A DNA stretch of 17,156 nucleotides from Bacillota bacterium (GTDB lineage: Bacteria; Bacillota; Clostridia; Clostridiales; Clostridiaceae). The stretch lies in the NCBI GenBank assembly GCA_021779235.1, contig JAJYBA010000017.1:1-17156 (forward strand), read 5' to 3'. Each line of letters starts with the position of its first letter. Positions within the stretch are counted from its first letter, which is position 1. The notes under the pieces were generated by a model. That model saw only the letters and a list, made by a program, of their open reading frames with translations. It did not search any database and was not told the origin of the DNA. Positions 13,557-17,156 of the stretch are shown one piece after another. A program made the translations under genes and the position numbers.

Positions 13557-15068
13557 ATGAATGTAAAACCAGAAGAAATAACATCTATTATAAAGAAAGA
13601 AATAGAGAGATATGAAAATAAAATTGACACTGTTGACTCAGGAACAATAATTCAAATAGGTGATGGAATTGCAAGAGTATATGGATTAGATAAATGTATG
13701 GAAGGCGAACTTCTAGAATTCCCTAATGACGTATATGGTATGGCACTAAACCTAGAACAAGATAATGTAGGGTGTGTACTTTTGGGCCCTGGAGAAGGTA
13801 TTAAAGAAGGGGACATAGTAAAAAGAAGTGGCAAAGTGGTCGAAGTGCCTGTAGGGGAAGCCTTAATTGGAAGAGTTGTGGATTCTTTAGGTGTACCTAT
13901 AGATGGTAAAGGTCCAGTTAAGACTACTGAGACAAGACCAGTAGAAGTTGAAGCATATGGAGTTATTGGAAGGCAATCAGTTAAAGAGCCGCTTCAAACA
14001 GGAATAAAAGCAATAGATTCAATGGTACCAATTGGAAGAGGCCAAAGAGAACTTATAATTGGGGATAGGCAGACAGGTAAAACAGCTTTGACTATCGATA
14101 CTATTTTAAATCAAAAGGGTAAAGATGTTGTATGTATATATGTTGCAATTGGCCAAAAACAATCTACTGTTGCACATATCGTTAACACATTATCTGAAAT
14201 GGGAGCGTTAGATTATACAATAGTTGTAGCATCCACAGCATCTCAATCAGCGCCATTACAGTATTTAGCACCTTATGCTGGATGTAGCATGGGAGAATAC
14301 TTTATGAATAAGGGCAAGGATGTACTAATAGTATATGATGATTTGTCCAAACACGCAGTGGCATATAGAACAATGTCCCTATTACTTCGTAGACCACCAG
14401 GTAGAGAAGCTTATCCAGGAGATGTATTTTATATTCATTCAAGGTTATTAGAAAGAGCTGCGAAACTTTCAGATAAATTAGGTGGAGGATCATTAACTGC
14501 ACTTCCAATAATAGAAACTCTTGCAGGAGACGTTACTGCATATATACCAACTAACGTTATTTCTATAACAGATGGGCAAATATTTCTTGAGTCTGAATTG
14601 TTTCACTCAGGACAAAGACCTGCTGTTAATGCGGGAATATCTGTATCAAGAGTTGGAGGAAATGCCCAAACAAAAGCTATGAAACAAGTTACAGGAACTT
14701 TAAGACTTGAACTCGCTCAATATAGAGAGTTATCAGCTTTTGCTCAATTTGGTACTGATCTTGATAAAGATGCCAAGATGAGACTAGAAAAAGGAAAAAG
14801 ATTAATTGAAATATTGAAACAGGATCAATATATGCCAGTGTCAGTAGAAAAACAAGTTATGATTTTCTTTGCAGGAACAAATAACTATCTTATGGATATT
14901 CCAGTACATCACATAAAAAGATTCGAGAAAGAATTTTTAGAGTATATGGACACACATCATAGAGAAGTAGGTAAAGCAATAGCAGATAATAAGGTATTAG
15001 ATGATAAAACAAAACAACAACTTATTGAAGCTATAGAGGAGTATAAAAAAATATTTTTAGCTGAATAA
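13557..15068 (+). CDS. atpA: ATP synthase F1 subunit alpha
   Basis: The 503-residue non-catalytic nucleotide-binding subunit of F1. The order is a beta-barrel (about 25-95), a P-loop GDRQTGKT at 169-176, VYVAIGQKQSTVA, the ILIVYDD-type Walker B (DVLIVYDDLSKHAVAYR), the RRPPGREAYPGDVFYIHSRLLERAA segment, and SVSRVGGNAQTKAMK with the arginine finger that reaches the beta active site. GAGGTGA lies just before the ATG at 13557. No unusual changes were seen. It is followed by an interval of about 98 bases with three hairpins before atpG. Confidence 0.97.
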   Translation: MNVKPEEITSIIKKEIERYENKIDTVDSGTIIQIGDGIARVYGLDKCMEGELLEFPNDVYGMALNLEQDNVGCVLLGPGEGIKEGDIVKRSGKVVEVPVGEALIGRVVDSLGVPIDGKGPVKTTETRPVEVEAYGVIGRQSVKEPLQTGIKAIDSMVPIGRGQRELIIGDRQTGKTALTIDTILNQKGKDVVCIYVAIGQKQSTVAHIVNTLSEMGALDYTIVVASTASQSAPLQYLAPYAGCSMGEYFMNKGKDVLIVYDDLSKHAVAYRTMSLLLRRPPGREAYPGDVFYIHSRLLERAAKLSDKLGGGSLTALPIIETLAGDVTAYIPTNVISITDGQIFLESELFHSGQRPAVNAGISVSRVGGNAQTKAMKQVTGTLRLELAQYRELSAFAQFGTDLDKDAKMRLEKGKRLIEILKQDQYMPVSVEKQVMIFFAGTNNYLMDIPVHHIKRFEKEFLEYMDTHHREVGKAIADNKVLDDKTKQQLIEAIEEYKKIFLAE

Positions 15069-15069
15069 T

Positions 15070-15150
15070 CTTGACGACATTTCGAAAGGAAGTCGTTGAG
15101 ATGCACCTTTAGGTGTAATTAATTTGCCTTGATAATATATTTATCAAGGC
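15070..15150 (+). other. Three successive mRNA hairpins between atpA and atpG
   Basis: Hairpin 1: CTTGACGAC (15070-15078) with GTCGTTGAG (15092-15100), nine pairs including two G-U. Hairpin 2: CACC (15104-15107) with GGTG (15112-15115). Hairpin 3: GCCTTGATAA (15126-15135) with TTATCAAGGC (15141-15150), ten perfect pairs. None has a T-tract, so they are not simple terminators. AAAGGAAG followed by ATG CAC CTT TAG (15101-15112) would encode only three residues. Confidence 0.65.
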
Positions 15151-15166
15151 TAAAGAGAGGTGAAAC

Positions 15167-16021
15167 ATGGCAGGTACAGGGCTTATTGCAATTAAGCGGA
15201 GAATAAAATCCATAACAAACACTAAGAAAATCACCAAAGCCATGGGACTAGTTGCCACATCTAAATATAAGAAATTAAGAGATAAGGTAGACACGAATAA
15301 TAGCTATTTATATAAACTTGAGAAAACTATTAAGCAAGTTAAAGATAATTATGAAGATGATAGTATCTATATAAGAGGAAACAACAATAACAAAAAAATG
15401 TATGTTGTAATAACCTCGGATACAGGTCTTTGTGGCGGATTTAATTGGTCAGTAGTAAATGAACTGATAGATAGGTTAAAAAGCAGCAAGGAAGACTACA
15501 GTATAATTGTTGTAGGTCAAAAAGGAAGAGTTATATTTAAAAAGCTTAATGTTGAAACTGTGGCTGAATACGTTGAAATTTCAGATGTACCTTCTCAAAA
15601 GGAAGCGAATACCGTTATTAACCACGCACTTAGTATGTATAGTAGTGGAGAAATAGGTGAGGTCCACATTGTCTATAAAAAACTTATTTCAGCAGTAAAA
15701 AATGAAGTTAAAATTGAAAAGGTACTTCCTTTAAATTTTGATAATGAAGAGAATGCTAGCAAAGAATATGTAGAAATTGAAGCAATAGATGAAAAATCAA
15801 TGTATGAAATTACTTCATTATTTTTAGGTGGCAAAATGTTAAATGCTATGCTGCATTCAAAAGCTAGTGAGCACAGGGCTAGAATGGAGTCTATGGGATC
15901 AGCTACTAACAATGCTACTGATTTACTTGAAAAACTTAATTTGAAATATAATAGAATTAGACAAAGTGCAATTACGCAAGAGATATCAGAAATAGTTGGA
16001 GGAGCAGAAGCTCAAAGGTAA
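15167..16021 (+). CDS. atpG: ATP synthase F1 subunit gamma
   Basis: The 284-residue central shaft of F1. The N-terminal helix IKRRIKSITNTKKITKAMG and the C-terminal helix ending LNLKYNRIRQSAITQEISEIVGGAEA are the two halves of the rotating coiled coil; VVITSDTGLCGGFNW and the HSKASEHRARMESMGSATNNA stretch are also family marks. GAGAGGTG lies 6-7 bases before the ATG. It begins 16 bases after a stable hairpin, which may act on its translation or on mRNA stability. Confidence 0.96.
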   Translation: MAGTGLIAIKRRIKSITNTKKITKAMGLVATSKYKKLRDKVDTNNSYLYKLEKTIKQVKDNYEDDSIYIRGNNNNKKMYVVITSDTGLCGGFNWSVVNELIDRLKSSKEDYSIIVVGQKGRVIFKKLNVETVAEYVEISDVPSQKEANTVINHALSMYSSGEIGEVHIVYKKLISAVKNEVKIEKVLPLNFDNEENASKEYVEIEAIDEKSMYEITSLFLGGKMLNAMLHSKASEHRARMESMGSATNNATDLLEKLNLKYNRIRQSAITQEISEIVGGAEAQR

Positions 16022-16027
16022 ATAGAG

Positions 16028-16056
16028 GGGAAACAATTAGTAATTGTTTTCTTCCC
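16028..16056 (+). other. Hairpin between atpG and atpD
   Basis: AAACAATT (16031-16038) pairs with AATTGTTT (16042-16049) around a 3-base loop, and GGG (16028-16030) can pair with CCC (16054-16056) across a 4-base bulge. It lies before the AAGGAGG of atpD and has no T-tract. Confidence 0.55.
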
Positions 16057-16079
16057 AGAGGAATACAAGGAGGTATACT

Positions 16080-17156
16080 ATGCCAGGACATATAGGAAAA
16101 GTCGTTCAAATAATAGGGCCTGTTATAGACATAAAGTTCGATTCAGATAGTCTTCCTAATATTTTCAATAGCATTGAGATTCAGATGGAAGATAGAATAG
16201 TTGTAGCTGAGGTTGAACAACATATTGGCGATGATATTATAAGAGCAATAGCAATGGAGAGCACAGAAGGTTTAAAAAGAGGGCTAGAAGCTGTTGATAC
16301 AGGCAATCCAATAACAGTCCCGGTTGGAAATGTAGTACTAGGAAGGTTATTTAATGTTCTTGGAAAGCCTATGGATGAAATGGGAGAAGTTAAGGTCGAT
16401 ACATATATGCCTATTCACAGAGCTGCCCCAACTTTTGAAGAACAGTCTGTTGAACCAGAGATGTTTGAAACTGGTATTAAGGTAATAGACTTAATAGCAC
16501 CATATCAAAGAGGTGGAAAAATTGGTCTTTTTGGTGGTGCAGGAGTTGGTAAAACTGTTCTTATTCAAGAACTTATAAATAATATTGCAAAAGAGCATGG
16601 TGGACTCTCAGTATTTACTGGAGTTGGTGAGAGAACTAGAGAAGGTAACGATCTTTATAATGAAATGAAAGAATCGGGAGTTATAGCTAAAACCGCTTTA
16701 GTTTTTGGTCAGATGAATGAACCGCCTGGAGCTAGAATGAGAGTTGCATTAACAGGTCTTACCATGGCAGAACATTTTAGGGATCAAGGCCAAGATGTAC
16801 TGTTATTTATAGATAATATATTTAGATTTTCACAAGCCGGTTCAGAAGTATCTGCTCTTTTAGGTAGAATACCAAGTGCTGTTGGATATCAACCTACACT
16901 TGCTACAGAGATGGGTGCGCTTCAAGAGAGAATTACATCTACAAAGCAAGGATCTATTACTTCTGTTCAAGCTGTATACGTACCAGCGGATGATTTAACA
17001 GATCCAGCTCCGGCTACTACATTTAGCCATCTTGATGCTACTACAGTGCTTTCTAGAGGGATAGTTGAACTTGGCATTTATCCAGCAGTAGACCCACTAG
17101 ACTCTACTTCAAGGATGCTTGACCCTAGAATAATTGGTCAAGAGCACTATGATGTT
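16080..17156 (+). CDS. atpD: ATP synthase F1 subunit beta, 5' part
   Basis: The catalytic subunit of F1; 359 of roughly 465 codons are present before the window ends. The ATG at 16080 follows AAGGAGG (16067-16073) by 6 bases. The P-loop GGAGVGKT is at 152-159, the catalytic Glu184 lies in GVGERTREGND, and the Walker B Asp245 lies in LLFIDNIFRF. SALLGRIPSAVGYQPTLATE and VYVPADDLTDPAPATTF are standard beta stretches. All key residues visible are intact. The downstream gene is expected to be atpC (epsilon), outside the window. Confidence 0.97.
   Translation, partial: MPGHIGKVVQIIGPVIDIKFDSDSLPNIFNSIEIQMEDRIVVAEVEQHIGDDIIRAIAMESTEGLKRGLEAVDTGNPITVPVGNVVLGRLFNVLGKPMDEMGEVKVDTYMPIHRAAPTFEEQSVEPEMFETGIKVIDLIAPYQRGGKIGLFGGAGVGKTVLIQELINNIAKEHGGLSVFTGVGERTREGNDLYNEMKESGVIAKTALVFGQMNEPPGARMRVALTGLTMAEHFRDQGQDVLLFIDNIFRFSQAGSEVSALLGRIPSAVGYQPTLATEMGALQERITSTKQGSITSVQAVYVPADDLTDPAPATTFSHLDATTVLSRGIVELGIYPAVDPLDSTSRMLDPRIIGQEHYDV

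Overview
The window looks like a chromosomal segment of a low-GC anaerobic Firmicute, most likely Clostridium sensu stricto. The evidence is the AT-rich sequence, the AGA/ATA/TTA-rich codon use, strong AGGAGG-type ribosome binding sites, a reverse rubrerythrin, a clostridial Crp/Fnr-type regulator, and the gene neighbourhood prfA / sua5 / ywlE-position gene / rpiB / upp / atp operon, which is a conserved Firmicutes layout. The species cannot be named from the sequence alone.

Layout. 1-673 is the 3' part of prfA (release factor 1). It is followed by an unrecognised two-helix membrane protein (719-1312), a ZIP-family metal transporter (1430-2158), a Sua5/TsaC threonylcarbamoyl-AMP synthase (about 2240-3286), a 59-residue remnant of a low-molecular-weight phosphatase (3328-3507) ending in a terminator hairpin, rpiB (3587-4036) and upp (4123-4752). 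The upp reading frame is interrupted by TAA at codon 6 but otherwise intact. From 4913 to 7237 lies a redox/nitrosative-stress block: reverse rubrerythrin (minus strand), an HcpR-like Crp/Fnr regulator (minus strand), and a divergent iron-sulfur protein (plus strand). The regulator and the iron-sulfur gene share a perfect GTAAC-N4-GTTAC operator. Nucleotide and envelope genes follow: comEB-type dCMP deaminase, a WecA/TagO-type polyprenyl-phosphate sugar-phosphate transferase, and the UDP-GlcNAc 2-epimerase wecB. After an AT-rich gene-free stretch of about 750 bases comes the F1Fo ATP synthase operon atpI-B-E-F-H-A-G-D, running off the right edge inside atpD.

How the parts work together. The left genes serve translation (RF1, and Sua5 for the t6A modification of tRNA), metal uptake, pentose phosphate and uracil salvage. 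The middle block probably deals with oxygen, peroxide and NO stress. wecA/wecB supply lipid-linked GlcNAc and ManNAc precursors for wall polymers. The atp operon encodes a complete a, b, c, alpha, gamma, delta set plus partial beta; the c subunit lacks two of the best-known Na+ ligands, so proton coupling is the simpler reading.

Most notable: (1) the nonsense codon in upp beside a 29-bp tandem duplication; (2) a Cys-X2-Cys-X2-Cys-X2-Cys cluster inside the sensor domain of the Crp/Fnr regulator; (3) the geometry of the shared operator, which fits activation of the iron-sulfur gene and self-repression of the regulator; (4) a decayed phosphatase gene at the ywlE position; (5) two matching inverted repeats near 3300 and 5500; (6) hairpins between atp genes. 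No CRISPR array, tRNA, rRNA or insertion sequence was seen.
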